64,000 bases of DNA, from positions 1 through 64,000 of the forward strand of contig NZ_JAAVUX010000018.1 of the NCBI RefSeq assembly GCF_018449655.1, in the 5' to 3' direction. The notes below the pieces were generated by a model. That model saw nothing but the letters and a program-made list of their open reading frames with translations. It was not told the origin of the DNA and ran no database searches. This DNA is from Pseudomonas sp. dw_358. GTDB taxonomy: Bacteria; Pseudomonadota; Gammaproteobacteria; Pseudomonadales; Pseudomonadaceae. Position numbers and translations under genes: made by a program. Below, piece after piece: positions 1 to 8,457 of this stretch. Within the stretch, counting starts at the first letter, position 1. Each line of letters begins with the position of its first letter.

Positions 1-1204
1 GAGTACTGCTGATCAGCCCATTGTTGATCAGGCTGCCTTTGATCAGCACGCCGTCGGCCGAAACCCCGGTGCCGGTGGCGCTGATCACGCCAGAACCGAG
101 GTTGGCCAAGTCGCCGTTCAGGGTGGTCTGGCCGCTTGAGCCCGTCTGGCCGGCAGCGTTGACCAGGCTGATGCCGGTGGCGCCGGAAATACTGCCGCTG
201 TTGACCAGGCTGCCCAAGGTGCTGCCCTGTACCTGGAGCCCTACGTCACCGCCCTGGATGAGGTTGCTGTTGCTCACGTTGCCAGCGATCTGCGTTGCGG
301 ACACCAGTACCCCGACATCACGCCCCCAGACCGTGCCGGTGTTGTTCACCGCGCCATCAATCGTGCTGTTGGTCAGGGTCACCGCATCGGCGCCGCCGGA
401 CGCACTGCCTGACAAGTCGACGTCACCGACCACATGGCTGCCGTCCACCGCCACGGCATACCACTGGCCGACGATGTTGCCCTTGTTGATGATCGAACCG
501 TCAATGGTCGAGCCATCGGTGACGTGCAGGCCATAGAACGCAGTGATGACGTTCTCGTTGTCGAGGTTGCCGCGCAGGGTCGAGCCCTGTACCAGCACGC
601 CGGTAGAGCCTACTCCCAGGCCGTTGAGTTTGCCGGTGTTGATGATCGAACCCACGCTGCTGTCGGTGACGTTGATCGCCGTGGCGCCTTCGAGCAACTG
701 ATTGCTGTTGGTGATGTCGCCGCCGAGCACGCTGGTGTCCAGATGGATACCGTTGGTCTGACCCCACAGGGTGCCGGTGTTGTTGATCGAGCCGCCGACG
801 GTGGTGCCCGACAGGCTGAGGGCATCGGCGCCGCCGGAGGTGCTGCCTTGCAGCTTGATGTCGCCGGCGATCACGCTGTTGGTGGCGGTGATTGCATCGA
901 GATCACTGACGATGTTGCCCGGGTTCAGCACCGAGCCGCCCACCGTGGAACTGTTGATGGTGATGCCGTTGGTGGCCAGCAGCGGCCCGGGGTTGACTAC
1001 ATTGCCCGGGGTGCTGGTGTGGTCCAGGACAATGCCATCGGCGAGGGCATAAGGCACCCCCACCAGGCTGCCGAGCCCCAGGGCAATGGCCGTGGCCAAG
1101 GCTTTGCGGGTGGAAGAAGGTTTGCCGCGCGTCTTGCCATGTTCGTCCGTGACCACAAATGCGCAGCGCACGCTGCTCCAGATCACCCGGTGAGCCTTGT
1201 TCAT
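1..1204 (-). CDS. Autotransporter/adhesin with extended signal peptide, 5' part only
   Basis: The frame is open from an ATG at 1204 to the left edge, giving 401 visible residues of a longer secreted protein. The N-terminus MNKAHRVIWSSVRCAFVV matches the extended signal peptide region (ESPR) typical of type V secreted proteins. A hydrophobic signal segment ending ALA follows near residue 56. The rest is Gly/Asn/Ser/Thr-rich with short GGSINNTG- or GSIINKGN-like units, as expected of a beta-helix passenger. A block around SGGADAL (about residue 127) recurs as SGGADAV about 146 residues later. The C-terminal beta-barrel must lie outside the window. AGGAC precedes the start. The passenger's target is unknown. 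Confidence 0.8.
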   Translation of the reverse strand, partial: MNKAHRVIWSSVRCAFVVTDEHGKTRGKPSSTRKALATAIALGLGSLVGVPYALADGIVLDHTSTPGNVVNPGPLLATNGITINSSTVGGSVLNPGNIVSDLDAITATNSVIAGDIKLQGSTSGGADALSLSGTTVGGSINNTGTLWGQTNGIHLDTSVLGGDITNSNQLLEGATAINVTDSSVGSIINTGKLNGLGVGSTGVLVQGSTLRGNLDNENVITAFYGLHVTDGSTIDGSIINKGNIVGQWYAVAVDGSHVVGDVDLSGSASGGADAVTLTNSTIDGAVNNTGTVWGRDVGVLVSATQIAGNVSNSNLIQGGDVGLQVQGSTLGSLVNSGSISGATGISLVNAAGQTGSSGQTTLNGDLANLGSGVISATGTGVSADGVLIKGSLINNGLISST

Positions 1205-1567
1205 TGATTTGCGTCCTGTGCAAGCGCGATTGTCGCTAGATGTGGCGAGGTAGACACATTTCTAGTTGTCCGATGACGAATCGTCAATGTGCTGGCACAT
1301 TATTTTTTCAAAATTTTCACATTTAGTTTTATGGCATTTTTTTGGCTTATTCGGTTTCGCTATCGAATATGGATCCCGTGATACGCACGAAAAACGACAG
1401 CCCCATGTCATTAATTCAACATGGTTGAAAAAACCGTCGGATTTACGGCGTTCCCTACAGCGGATGCTGACGCTTCAGGTTTGCCTAACCACCCCCTAGG
1501 CAAATGCTGGTTTCGCCGATGTGTCCTGAATGCAAAGCTTGAGCGATGCCCTGTCCAGAGTCGCCCC
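1205..1567. other. Divergent intergenic region, AT-rich
   Basis: This gap separates the leftward autotransporter gene from the rightward hydroxy-acid oxidase gene. About 1260-1420 is markedly AT-rich compared with its surroundings. It holds GGTTTCGCTATC at 1353-1364 and a longer shared element at 1478-1517. No convincing small gene was seen. Confidence 0.5.
1478..1517 (+). promoter_or_regulatory. Shared upstream element, copy A
   Basis: The element has CCTAA at 1484-1488 and the 18-mer GCAAATGCTGGTTTCGCC at 1500-1517. The same 18-mer occurs at 8368-8385, with CCTAA at nearly the same distance before it. Copy A ends 50 bp before the hydroxy-acid oxidase start. It is probably an operator or activator site for the block's LysR protein. 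That link is inference. Confidence 0.6.
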
Positions 1568-2704
1568 ATGGCCGAAATCACCTGCATCGAAGACCTGCGC
1601 CTGCTGGCCCGCCAGCGCGTCCCGCGAATGTTCTACGACTATGTCGACGGCGGCTCGTGGACCGAGTCCACCTACCGCGCCAACGAGGCGGACTTTCAGC
1701 GCATTCGCTTTCGTCAGCGCGTGGCCCGGGACATCACCCTGCGCAGCACCGCCACGCAAATGCTCGGCCAGACCGTGAGCATGCCAGTGGCCATTGCGCC
1801 CACGGGGCTGACCGGCATGCAGCATGCCGACGGCGAGATCCTCGCCGCCCGGGCGGCCAAGGCCTTCGGCATTCCGTTCACCTTGTCGACCATGAGCATC
1901 TGCTCCATCGAAGCGGTGGTCGAGGCCACGCGGCACCCGTTCTGGTTCCAGCTTTACGTCACCCGCGACCGTAGCTTCATGGAGGACCTGATCGAACGAG
2001 CCCGTCAGGCCCGCTGCTCGGCCTTGGTTGTGACCATGGACCTGCAGGTCTTCGGCCAGCGCCACAAGGACAAAAAGAACGGCCTGTCGATCCCGCCGAG
2101 CCCGACCTTGCGCAACCTCGTCAACATGGCCAGCAAACCGCGGTGGTGCCTGAACATGCTGCGTACGCGCAACCGCCAGTTCGGCAACATTGTCGGACAC
2201 GCCAAGGGCGTGGATAACATCGCGTCACTGGTGGACTGGACCCGTGAACAGTTCGACCCGCGCCTGTCCTGGCAGGACGTCGAGTGGATCAAGGCGCGCT
2301 GGGGCGGCAAGCTGATCGTCAAGGGCATCCTCGACCCCGAGGATGCGCGCCTGGCGGTGCAGGCCGGCGCCGATGCCATCGTCGTGTCCAACCACGGCGG
2401 TCGACAATTGGATGGCGCACCCTCCTCCATCGCGGCGCTGCCGGCCATCGTCGAGGCGGTGGGCCGCCACACCGAAGTGCATCTGGATGGCGGCATTCGT
2501 TCAGGGCAGGACGTATTGAAGGCGATGGCGCTGGGTGCGCGCGGCACGTACATCGGTCGGGCGATGATGTATGGCCTGGGTGCCATGGGCCAGCCGGGAG
2601 TGGCCACGGCGCTGGAGATCATCCGCAACGAGCTTGACCTGTCCATGGCCTTCTGCGGCAAGACCGACATCCGCGACGTGGATGGCGGGATTCTGTTCAG
2701 GTGA
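1568..2704 (+). CDS. FMN-dependent alpha-hydroxy-acid oxidase/dehydrogenase (LldD family)
   Basis: The 378-residue protein belongs to the L-lactate dehydrogenase/glycolate oxidase/mandelate dehydrogenase family. These enzymes oxidise an L-2-hydroxy acid to a 2-oxo acid through FMN. Visible signatures are FYDYVDGGS near the N-terminus, APTGLTG, a lysine in LIVKGIL, the catalytic SNHGGRQLD (about residues 274-282) and the phosphate-binding DGGIRSGQDVLKAMALGA. The frame is open further upstream, but ATG 1568 gives the usual family N-terminus. It is monocistronic, next to a leftward operon with an aldolase and a dioxygenase, so it probably oxidises a pathway intermediate rather than housekeeping lactate. 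The exact substrate is unknown. Confidence 0.85.
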   Translation: MAEITCIEDLRLLARQRVPRMFYDYVDGGSWTESTYRANEADFQRIRFRQRVARDITLRSTATQMLGQTVSMPVAIAPTGLTGMQHADGEILAARAAKAFGIPFTLSTMSICSIEAVVEATRHPFWFQLYVTRDRSFMEDLIERARQARCSALVVTMDLQVFGQRHKDKKNGLSIPPSPTLRNLVNMASKPRWCLNMLRTRNRQFGNIVGHAKGVDNIASLVDWTREQFDPRLSWQDVEWIKARWGGKLIVKGILDPEDARLAVQAGADAIVVSNHGGRQLDGAPSSIAALPAIVEAVGRHTEVHLDGGIRSGQDVLKAMALGARGTYIGRAMMYGLGAMGQPGVATALEIIRNELDLSMAFCGKTDIRDVDGGILFR

Positions 2705-2708
2705 TCGA

Positions 2709-2731
2709 GCCAGCCCCAGGGAGGGGCTGGC
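2709..2731. terminator. Bidirectional terminator hairpin
   Basis: Perfect 9-bp stem (GCCAGCCCC with GGGGCTGGC) and a 5-nt loop between two convergent stop codons. There is no clear T-run on either side. Confidence 0.6.
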
Positions 2732-2740
2732 ACGGCAGGC

Positions 2741-3472
2741 TCAGTCCAGTACCGAAGGGTCGGCGTCGATCATCATCTGCTTCATTTCTTCGAAGTGCTG
2801 CTGGGAGAAATCGGCAATCCCTTCCCAGCCACGGGCGGTCCTCTCCGCCACTTCGTCGGACAACACTCGCAGCGGCTGGCCGGTGGACCAGGCGGTGACG
2901 AGGATCTGACAGGCCCTTTCCAGTGTCCAGATGTCGTCGAAGGCTTCACCGATGGTGGCACCCACCACCATGACCCCGTGGTTGCCCATCAGCAGTCGGC
3001 TCTTGCCATCCAGCAGCCCGACCAGGCGCGCGCCCTCCTCTTCGGTGTCGGCCATGCCGCCGTACACCTCATCCACCGCAATGCGGTTGAAGTAGCGCGC
3101 GGTGTTCTGGTCGATGGCCGGTACGTGGGGCTTGGCCATGCAGGCAATGGCCGTGGTGTAGACCGGGTGCAGGTGCAGCACGCACTTGGCGTGAGGCAGG
3201 TGCTGGTGCATCTGGCCATGGATCGACCAGGCGGTGGAGTCCACCTGCGGGTGGCTGGCGCAGCTCGGATCATCGGCGTCCAGCAGCAGCAGGTCGCTGG
3301 CGCGGATGCGCGAGAAGTGCTTCCACTTCGGGTTGATCAGAAATTTCTTGCCATCGGCCGATACAGCGGCGCTGAAGTGGTTGGCCACCGCTTCGTGCAT
3401 GCCTTCGTGGGCAATGATGCGAAAGGTCGCCGCCAGATCGATACGGGCCTGTTCTTCAAGGGATAACGCCAT
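2741..3472 (-). CDS. Class II aldolase/adducin family protein
   Basis: The 243-residue protein is of the class II (Zn) aldolase/adducin fold. Family members cleave or epimerise sugar phosphates and hydroxy-oxo acids by retro-aldol chemistry. Candidate metal ligands are H100 and H102 in VLHLHP and H165 in MGNHG. The ATG at 3472 is the only good start. It is the last gene of a leftward operon after the ABC importer, PhyH dioxygenase and binding-protein genes, so it probably acts late in degrading the imported compound. The substrate cannot be read from sequence. Related proteins are often annotated only as family members. Confidence 0.8.
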   Translation of the reverse strand: MALSLEEQARIDLAATFRIIAHEGMHEAVANHFSAAVSADGKKFLINPKWKHFSRIRASDLLLLDADDPSCASHPQVDSTAWSIHGQMHQHLPHAKCVLHLHPVYTTAIACMAKPHVPAIDQNTARYFNRIAVDEVYGGMADTEEEGARLVGLLDGKSRLLMGNHGVMVVGATIGEAFDDIWTLERACQILVTAWSTGQPLRVLSDEVAERTARGWEGIADFSQQHFEEMKQMMIDADPSVLD

Positions 3473-3535
3473 GGGTCAGTTTCTCCGAAAGACCTGCACC
3501 GCACGGGCGTGCGGTGCAGGTGACAGGGGTGAACG

Positions 3536-4366
3536 TTATTTTGGCATCAAGGTCGCGATGTCGTCGGCAGTCGGGGCCACGAAGCTGTATTTCTTCAGCA
3601 AGGCAGCGTATTCCGGGGTGGCGGCGTATTTCTTCATGCCGTCTTCCAGGGCGGTCTTGACCGCATCATTGCCTTTTTTCACGCCGAACCCGTTGAGGAC
3701 AGGGTAGATCAATGTGTCGGAAGAGATCACCACGCGGTCACCCAGCTTCTCGATCACACCATTGGCCACGGCGGCGTCGGTGATCTGCGCTTCCACGGCG
3801 TGGGCCAACAGGGCCTGGGTGGTCTGCGGGTCGGTGCTGTATTCGCTGATCGCGATGGGCTTCATGCCATTTTTGACGCACTCGTCGGAGACCTTGTGCA
3901 TCTGTGCCAGCCACGAGGTGGCGCCCATGGAGCCCAGCTTGTGCCCGCAGAAGTCTTCAGGCTTCTTCGGCTGGAAGGGAGCACCCTTGAGGGCCAGGAT
4001 CGACTCGCCGCTTTTCAGGTAAGGGATCATGTCGATGACCTTGACCCGCTCGGCGGTGATGTACATCGACGAGTTGGTGACGTCGAAGCGCCCGCCAGTC
4101 AGGCCGGTGATCAGGTTGGGAAAGCGCGTGTCCTGGGTGTCGACGGTGCGGCCCATGATCTTGGCCAGGCCGTCCATGTACTCGATGTCGAAACCCATCG
4201 GCTTGTTATCTTTCATGTATTCGTAGGGAAAGAAGGTCACGTCGGACCCGACCACGATCTTGCCGTCTTTGAGGAAATCAGCCGACGCGGCCAGTGAGGT
4301 CATGGCCACGGCAACGCCCATCAGGCTCAGGGCAAACGGGCGAGCAAGCTTGTTCAGTACTGTCAT
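3536..4366 (-). CDS. Periplasmic amino-acid-type substrate-binding protein
   Basis: The 276-residue protein belongs to the SBP_bac_3 family, the periplasmic component of polar amino acid ABC importers. A cleavable signal peptide (MTVLNKLARPFALSLMGVAV to AASA) precedes the mature start near DFLKDGKIVVGSD. TFFPYEYM and GFDIEYMDGLAKIMG are typical lobe-1 strands. Two cysteines (in DFCGHK and DECVKNG) could form a disulfide. The ATG at 4366 has AGGGAA upstream. The frame extends 15 bases further but lacks a ribosome-binding site there. It probably serves the fused permease-ATPase encoded two genes upstream. Ligand unknown, likely with an amino and a carboxyl group. Confidence 0.85.
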   Translation of the reverse strand: MTVLNKLARPFALSLMGVAVAMTSLAASADFLKDGKIVVGSDVTFFPYEYMKDNKPMGFDIEYMDGLAKIMGRTVDTQDTRFPNLITGLTGGRFDVTNSSMYITAERVKVIDMIPYLKSGESILALKGAPFQPKKPEDFCGHKLGSMGATSWLAQMHKVSDECVKNGMKPIAISEYSTDPQTTQALLAHAVEAQITDAAVANGVIEKLGDRVVISSDTLIYPVLNGFGVKKGNDAVKTALEDGMKKYAATPEYAALLKKYSFVAPTADDIATLMPK

Positions 4367-4393
4367 GGTAATTCCCTGCAAGGATGAGTGAGG

Positions 4394-5266
4394 TTAAGCG
4401 GCAGAAGTGTCTTGACCGGCCTGTTGCACGAAGAAAGAGGCGCCACGGGGCTTCTGCGGCAAGCGCAGCTGGTTGGCCGTGATGCGCACCAGACCGCTTT
4501 CCTCGCCGGCCACCATCAGGCCGGCGTGCTCGCTGGGCAATGGGTTGTCGCCGATGGGCAGCGCGTCTTCAGCGGCATAGACGCTGATGAACAGGGTGCG
4601 CGGCAGTTCGGTCTCGTTAGGGCTTGAAGCATGGAGCAAACGAGTGTGCATGAAGCAGACCGAGCCGGGTGGGCCGAAGCAAGCGACCGGGGCCTGGCAC
4701 AGCGCCTCGACCACCTCGTCGGCCACCGATCCGGTGAATTTCTGGTTGTGCCAGTGGGACCACAGGGTGCCCTTGTGGCTGCCGGGGATGACCTGCAACG
4801 GGCCGTTTTCCGGGGTCACTTCACTGATCATCAGCAAGGCCGTGACCAGGTCATCGTTGCTGTGGGGCGTGAACGGAAAGTCCTGGTGCCACTTCACCTG
4901 GGTGGCGGTGTGGGGCAGCTTGGAGTTGATCTTGCTGTGGTGAAAGCGCGCACCGGCGCTGCCCACCAACTGCGCAGAGATGGTCGCCATGCGCGACTGC
5001 AACGCTACACGCAGGTAAACGGGGGAAATCTCGGTGGGCGAGCTGACCCGACGCAGCGACGGGTGATCGGGGCGATGGTCACCTTCGAGGTCAAAGCGAG
5101 CACGGCCGTCGATGGTCTCGCCCCAGCCGGCATCGTGGCGGCGGCTTTCTTCTACCCATTGGTCAAAATCATGCTGCAGCGCCGCCACTTCATCGGCCGA
5201 CAGCACGTCTTCGACCACCAGAAAACCGTCCTTCTGAAACTGCTCGACTTGCCGTTGCTCGATCAT
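4394..5266 (-). CDS. PhyH-family Fe(II)/2-oxoglutarate dioxygenase
   Basis: The 290-residue protein is of the phytanoyl-CoA dioxygenase superfamily, non-haem iron enzymes that hydroxylate their substrate using 2-oxoglutarate and oxygen. The iron triad is visible: H127 and D129 in KWHQDF, and H212 in RLLHASSPN. R223 in LPRTLF fits the 2-oxoglutarate carboxylate-binding residue. ATG 5266 is preceded by GAGGACAGGG. The frame runs open to 5428 but the extra residues lack family resemblance. It lies between the transporter genes of the same operon, so the imported compound is probably hydroxylated first. Ectoine hydroxylase and phosphonate hydroxylases are relatives, but no specific activity is claimed. 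Confidence 0.82.
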   Translation of the reverse strand: MIEQRQVEQFQKDGFLVVEDVLSADEVAALQHDFDQWVEESRRHDAGWGETIDGRARFDLEGDHRPDHPSLRRVSSPTEISPVYLRVALQSRMATISAQLVGSAGARFHHSKINSKLPHTATQVKWHQDFPFTPHSNDDLVTALLMISEVTPENGPLQVIPGSHKGTLWSHWHNQKFTGSVADEVVEALCQAPVACFGPPGSVCFMHTRLLHASSPNETELPRTLFISVYAAEDALPIGDNPLPSEHAGLMVAGEESGLVRITANQLRLPQKPRGASFFVQQAGQDTSAA

Positions 5267-5318
5267 TGCCCTGTCCTCTCTCTTGTCGGGTGAGACTTCA
5301 ATCTTGACGCGTGTTCGC

Positions 5319-6842
5319 TCAAGCCAGCTGCACATCCTTGAGGAAGGCTTCGACCCGTGGGTTGTGGCCGCTGCGCAGCACCTGGGGTTTGTCATCGCAG
5401 ACCACCCGGCCTTTCTCCATGAACACAATGCGATCGGAGAGCTTGAACGCGAAGTTCATTTCGTGGGTGACGATGACCATGGTGATGCCGTCCTGGGCCA
5501 GAGCCTCGATGACCTGCAGCACTTCGTTGACTTTTTCCGGGTCCAGCGCCGAGGTCGGCTCGTCGAACAGCATGATCTGCGGGCGCATCATCAGTGCGCG
5601 AGCGATGGCCACCCGTTGCTGCTGGCCGCCAGACAGTTGATGCGGGTACTTCCAGGTGTGGTCGAGCATGCCGACCTTGTGCAGCAAGGCGTAGGCCTGC
5701 TGTTTCAATTCCTCGACCGGGCCGAGCTTGTGGTAACGGGGGGCCATCAGCAGGTTGTCGAGCACGGTCAGGTGCGGGAACAGATTGAAGCTCTGGAAGA
5801 CCATGCCGATGTTCAGGCGGTAGGCCGGGTTTTCGATGAAACGAGGTTTCTGCGCGCCCTGCTTTTCCAGGTGGATGAAGGGCTGGCCGTTGATCTTGAT
5901 GTCGCCGTTGTCGATCTGCTCCAGGCCATTGAGCAGGCGGATCAGCGTGGTCTTGCCAGAGCCGGACGGGCCGATCACCGAGACCACTTCGCCGGGCTGG
6001 ATCGCCAGGCTGACCGCGCCCAGCACTTCCACATCGTTGAAGGCCTTGTGCAGGCGGGTGGCCTGCAGCGCCGGGACTTCGTTGCCGGTGGCCGCCGCGC
6101 GGGCCAGCACCGGGCGTTGTTGGGTGGCCAGGGCCAGCACTTCGGCGTCCGGCACCCGAGAGACATTGCGCAGGTTGACGTCGAGGAACCGCTCCAGGCG
6201 CTTCAACAGGAAGTCGATCACGGTGACGATGAACACGTAATAGAAGGCCACCGCCGCCATGGTTTCCATGACCAGGAAGTTCTCCGAGTACAGGCGCTGG
6301 CCGACCATCAGCACTTCGGTCAGGGAGATCACCGAGACCAGCGAGGTCAGTTTGACGATGGAAATGTATTCGTTGGCCAGGGACGGCAGCGCCACGCGCA
6401 GGGCCTGGGGAATGATCACCCGCCACTGCGTGCCGAAGAACGCCAGGCCCAGGGCCCGCGCCGCTTCGGTCTGGCCCTTGTGGATGGAGAGCAGGCCGCC
6501 GCGATGGATCTCGGCGACGTAGGCCGTTTCGCTGAGGACCATGGCCATCAGCCCGGCCCAGAAGGGATCGGACAACACCACAGTGCTGGCCGGCCAGGCC
6601 TGGGGCACGTTGTAGATGAAGATCAACAGCACCAGCAACGGCAGGCTGCGAAACAGCCAGATGTAAGCCCGCGCCGGCAGGTTGAACAATCGACGCTTGG
6701 ACTGCTTGGCCAGCGCCAGAAAGAAGCCCAGGGCGATACTGATGATCCAGGTCAGGAAGCTCAGCTTGACTACGGTCCAGGTCGCCCGCCAGAACTCGGC
6801 ATCGGCCACCAGCCCAAACATGTAATTCCAGTTGAATGTCAT
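5319..6842 (-). CDS. Fused amino-acid ABC importer: permease plus ATPase
   Basis: A single 507-residue chain joins a HisM-type permease (residues 1-225, about five membrane segments, EAA-loop motif EAARALG near 126-132) to a GlnQ/HisP-type ATPase (about 258-507). The ATPase has Walker A GPSGSGKTT (291-299), LSGGQQQRVAIARAL and Walker B IMLFDEPTSALD. In most amino-acid importers these are separate polypeptides. A single permease per chain implies a homodimeric transporter. No stop or frameshift was seen across the junction at residues 225-258, so the fusion looks genuine. It is the first gene of the leftward operon, and the binding protein is two genes downstream. Confidence 0.88.
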   Translation of the reverse strand: MTFNWNYMFGLVADAEFWRATWTVVKLSFLTWIISIALGFFLALAKQSKRRLFNLPARAYIWLFRSLPLLVLLIFIYNVPQAWPASTVVLSDPFWAGLMAMVLSETAYVAEIHRGGLLSIHKGQTEAARALGLAFFGTQWRVIIPQALRVALPSLANEYISIVKLTSLVSVISLTEVLMVGQRLYSENFLVMETMAAVAFYYVFIVTVIDFLLKRLERFLDVNLRNVSRVPDAEVLALATQQRPVLARAAATGNEVPALQATRLHKAFNDVEVLGAVSLAIQPGEVVSVIGPSGSGKTTLIRLLNGLEQIDNGDIKINGQPFIHLEKQGAQKPRFIENPAYRLNIGMVFQSFNLFPHLTVLDNLLMAPRYHKLGPVEELKQQAYALLHKVGMLDHTWKYPHQLSGGQQQRVAIARALMMRPQIMLFDEPTSALDPEKVNEVLQVIEALAQDGITMVIVTHEMNFAFKLSDRIVFMEKGRVVCDDKPQVLRSGHNPRVEAFLKDVQLA

Positions 6843-6914
6843 CGTCGCCGCGCTCTACAAGTGAATCAGAAGGTGCAACCGGATGCCGCCCGGACAATCC
6901 GCTGACGGCGTACA

Positions 6915-6934
6915 CCGTGGTAGCGAGATTCGTG
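6915..6934 (-). promoter_or_regulatory. Possible shared upstream element, partial copy D
   Basis: On the minus strand GAATCTCGCTACCACGG (6915-6931) resembles GAATTTCGCTATCACGG of copy C near 13187-13203. Over a 20-base window 15 match. It starts 72 bp before the transporter gene. It lacks the CCTAA part, so it may be chance. Confidence 0.3.
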
Positions 6935-7199
6935 GCGAGGGGCCCTCGCGGTCAATTCGTAATAACTGGCCTATTGAGTAGGCAGAACCTATGCAGGGGT
7001 ATGGCTCCTTTTGCTGCGCCCTGTAGTGGTGCTCCTTGCGCCCCGAAATCGCCACCGAGCACCTTGTTGGTGCTTCAAGGCGTACCCGCGATGCAGGCGA
7101 CACGGTCCATGCATCGTGTCGAGAACAGGATGCCCCGCCCTGGCAACGGCATAAATTCGTTTATGGTTCACGATTGGGGCGAGCAAATCCGAAGCAGAG

Positions 7200-7219
7200 C
7201 CGAGGGCGAGCGCCCTCGG
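7200..7219 (-). terminator. Hairpin downstream of the LysR gene
   Basis: CCGAGGG pairs with CCCTCGG around a 6-nt loop, 13 bp after the LysR stop codon. There is no U-tract, so termination strength is uncertain. Confidence 0.45.
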
Positions 7220-7232
7220 TGGGTGTGCGCTT

Positions 7233-8207
7233 TCAGGTGGCGCTGGACAGCGGCCGGACCGCATGGGGATCGAAGAAGCTGGGGGCGGCCATGCCGGGGA
7301 TGTACTGGTCGGAGACGAACATGCGACAGCGCTCGGTAAAGGCGCCCACCACCCGCGACAGCTGCGCGTTGGTGGCCGTGGCGTAGCCGAGCTTCATCGG
7401 CCGCACATCGCCGGCCAGGCGAATGCGGATCAGGCGCTTGCCGTCCTGGGACAGGGTCGCCTTTGGCCTGGCGTTGGCGATGCTGTAGCCGATGCTGTTG
7501 CCGACCATGGCGCGCACGGTCTCAAGGTTGCTGGAACGCATCACCACATTGGGCGGCGAGGCGGCGTGCCTGAACAGGCTGAGGAAATATTCGCGGCTCC
7601 AGGGTGTGTCCAGCAACACCATGGGGTGGCCCTCGAGGTCATCGATGGTCACCGCCGGCATGCTTGCCAGCGGGTGATGCTCGCCCACCACCACGTAGGG
7701 CGGCAGGTTGGCCAGAGGCTGGAAATCGATGTCGTCGCTGCTGGCCAGGTCGTAGGTCAGGGCGATGTCGATCTCGGCACTGCGCAGTTTCTCCAGCAGC
7801 TCCTCGTGGTTGCATTCGATCTGGCTGATACGTACGCCCGGAAAGGCCCGGCCGAAGCCGAACACCAGTTCGGGGGTGATCATCGGTGCCAGCGATTCCA
7901 GGCAGCCGACCCGCAAGGGGCCTCGCACGGTATTGAGGGATTCGGAGGCGATGGTGTAGAGGTTGTTCATCTGGTCGAGGATCAACTTCGCCTCTTGCAG
8001 GACCTGGCGCCCCACCGCCGTCAGGGATATCCCCTGGGCGTGGTGACGGATGAACAACTGGATGCCCAGTTCGGTTTCCATGTGGGTGATAGCCGCCGAA
8101 ATCGATGGCGATGACACATGAATCCTTTCAGATGCCGCACTGATGCTGCCTGCCTCGCCGGAAGCGACAAAATATTCCAGTTGGCGCTGAGTAATACGAC
8201 TGAGCAT
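7233..8207 (-). CDS. LysR-family transcriptional regulator of the catabolic block
   Basis: The 324-residue protein has an N-terminal winged helix-turn-helix (RQLEYFVASGEAGSISAASE followed by SSPSISAAITHMETELG) and a LysR substrate-binding domain from about residue 95. It lies between the leftward transporter operon and the rightward Rid operon, and is divergent from the latter. That is the classic arrangement of a LysR activator with its target. The 250-bp divergent region holds shared element copy B, and similar elements lie upstream of neighbouring units. It is therefore the best candidate to control the whole 1568-14540 block, with a pathway compound as likely co-inducer (inference). Confidence 0.88.
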   Translation of the reverse strand: MLSRITQRQLEYFVASGEAGSISAASERIHVSSPSISAAITHMETELGIQLFIRHHAQGISLTAVGRQVLQEAKLILDQMNNLYTIASESLNTVRGPLRVGCLESLAPMITPELVFGFGRAFPGVRISQIECNHEELLEKLRSAEIDIALTYDLASSDDIDFQPLANLPPYVVVGEHHPLASMPAVTIDDLEGHPMVLLDTPWSREYFLSLFRHAASPPNVVMRSSNLETVRAMVGNSIGYSIANARPKATLSQDGKRLIRIRLAGDVRPMKLGYATATNAQLSRVVGAFTERCRMFVSDQYIPGMAAPSFFDPHAVRPLSSAT

Positions 8208-8343
8208 CTCGTCTCCACATCTTCTTTATGAGCCAGCACAGAAACCTGCGCTGGCCGGTTGAACAGACCGCCACCAGGAGTGTTGCACGGTTCATGCCGC
8301 GCAGCTTACCTGCGACGACGAAGCGCAGGCAGCCGGGGGCTTC

Positions 8344-8385
8344 GGTTTTTCCTAAGCACTACCCTGCGCAAATGCTGGTTTCGCC
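8344..8385 (+). promoter_or_regulatory. Shared upstream element, copy B
   Basis: GGTTTTT-CCTAAG runs from 8344 and the 18-mer GCAAATGCTGGTTTCGCC spans 8368-8385, identical to copy A. It sits in the divergent LysR/Rid intergenic region and ends 72 bp before the Rid gene. Confidence 0.65.
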
Positions 8386-8457
8386 TGCGCAGGCGCGATG
8401 TAAAGCTCATGCCATTGCGGTGCTCACCGCCCGTCCCCCCCATGGAGTCCTCACGGC

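Larger units (their letters stand above)
6843..7232. other. Intergenic region upstream of the leftward transporter operon
   Basis: This region is the promoter region for the leftward operon and the 3' flank of the leftward LysR gene. It holds a hairpin at 7200-7219 and a partial match to the shared upstream element at 6915-6934. No convincing gene was found. Confidence 0.5.

Noticed and set aside
5283..6905. Long plus-strand open frame (540 codons) opposite the fused ABC gene
   Set aside because: Composition is His/Gln/Arg/Asp-rich with no domain. It is an antisense shadow of a clear ABC gene in GC-rich DNA.
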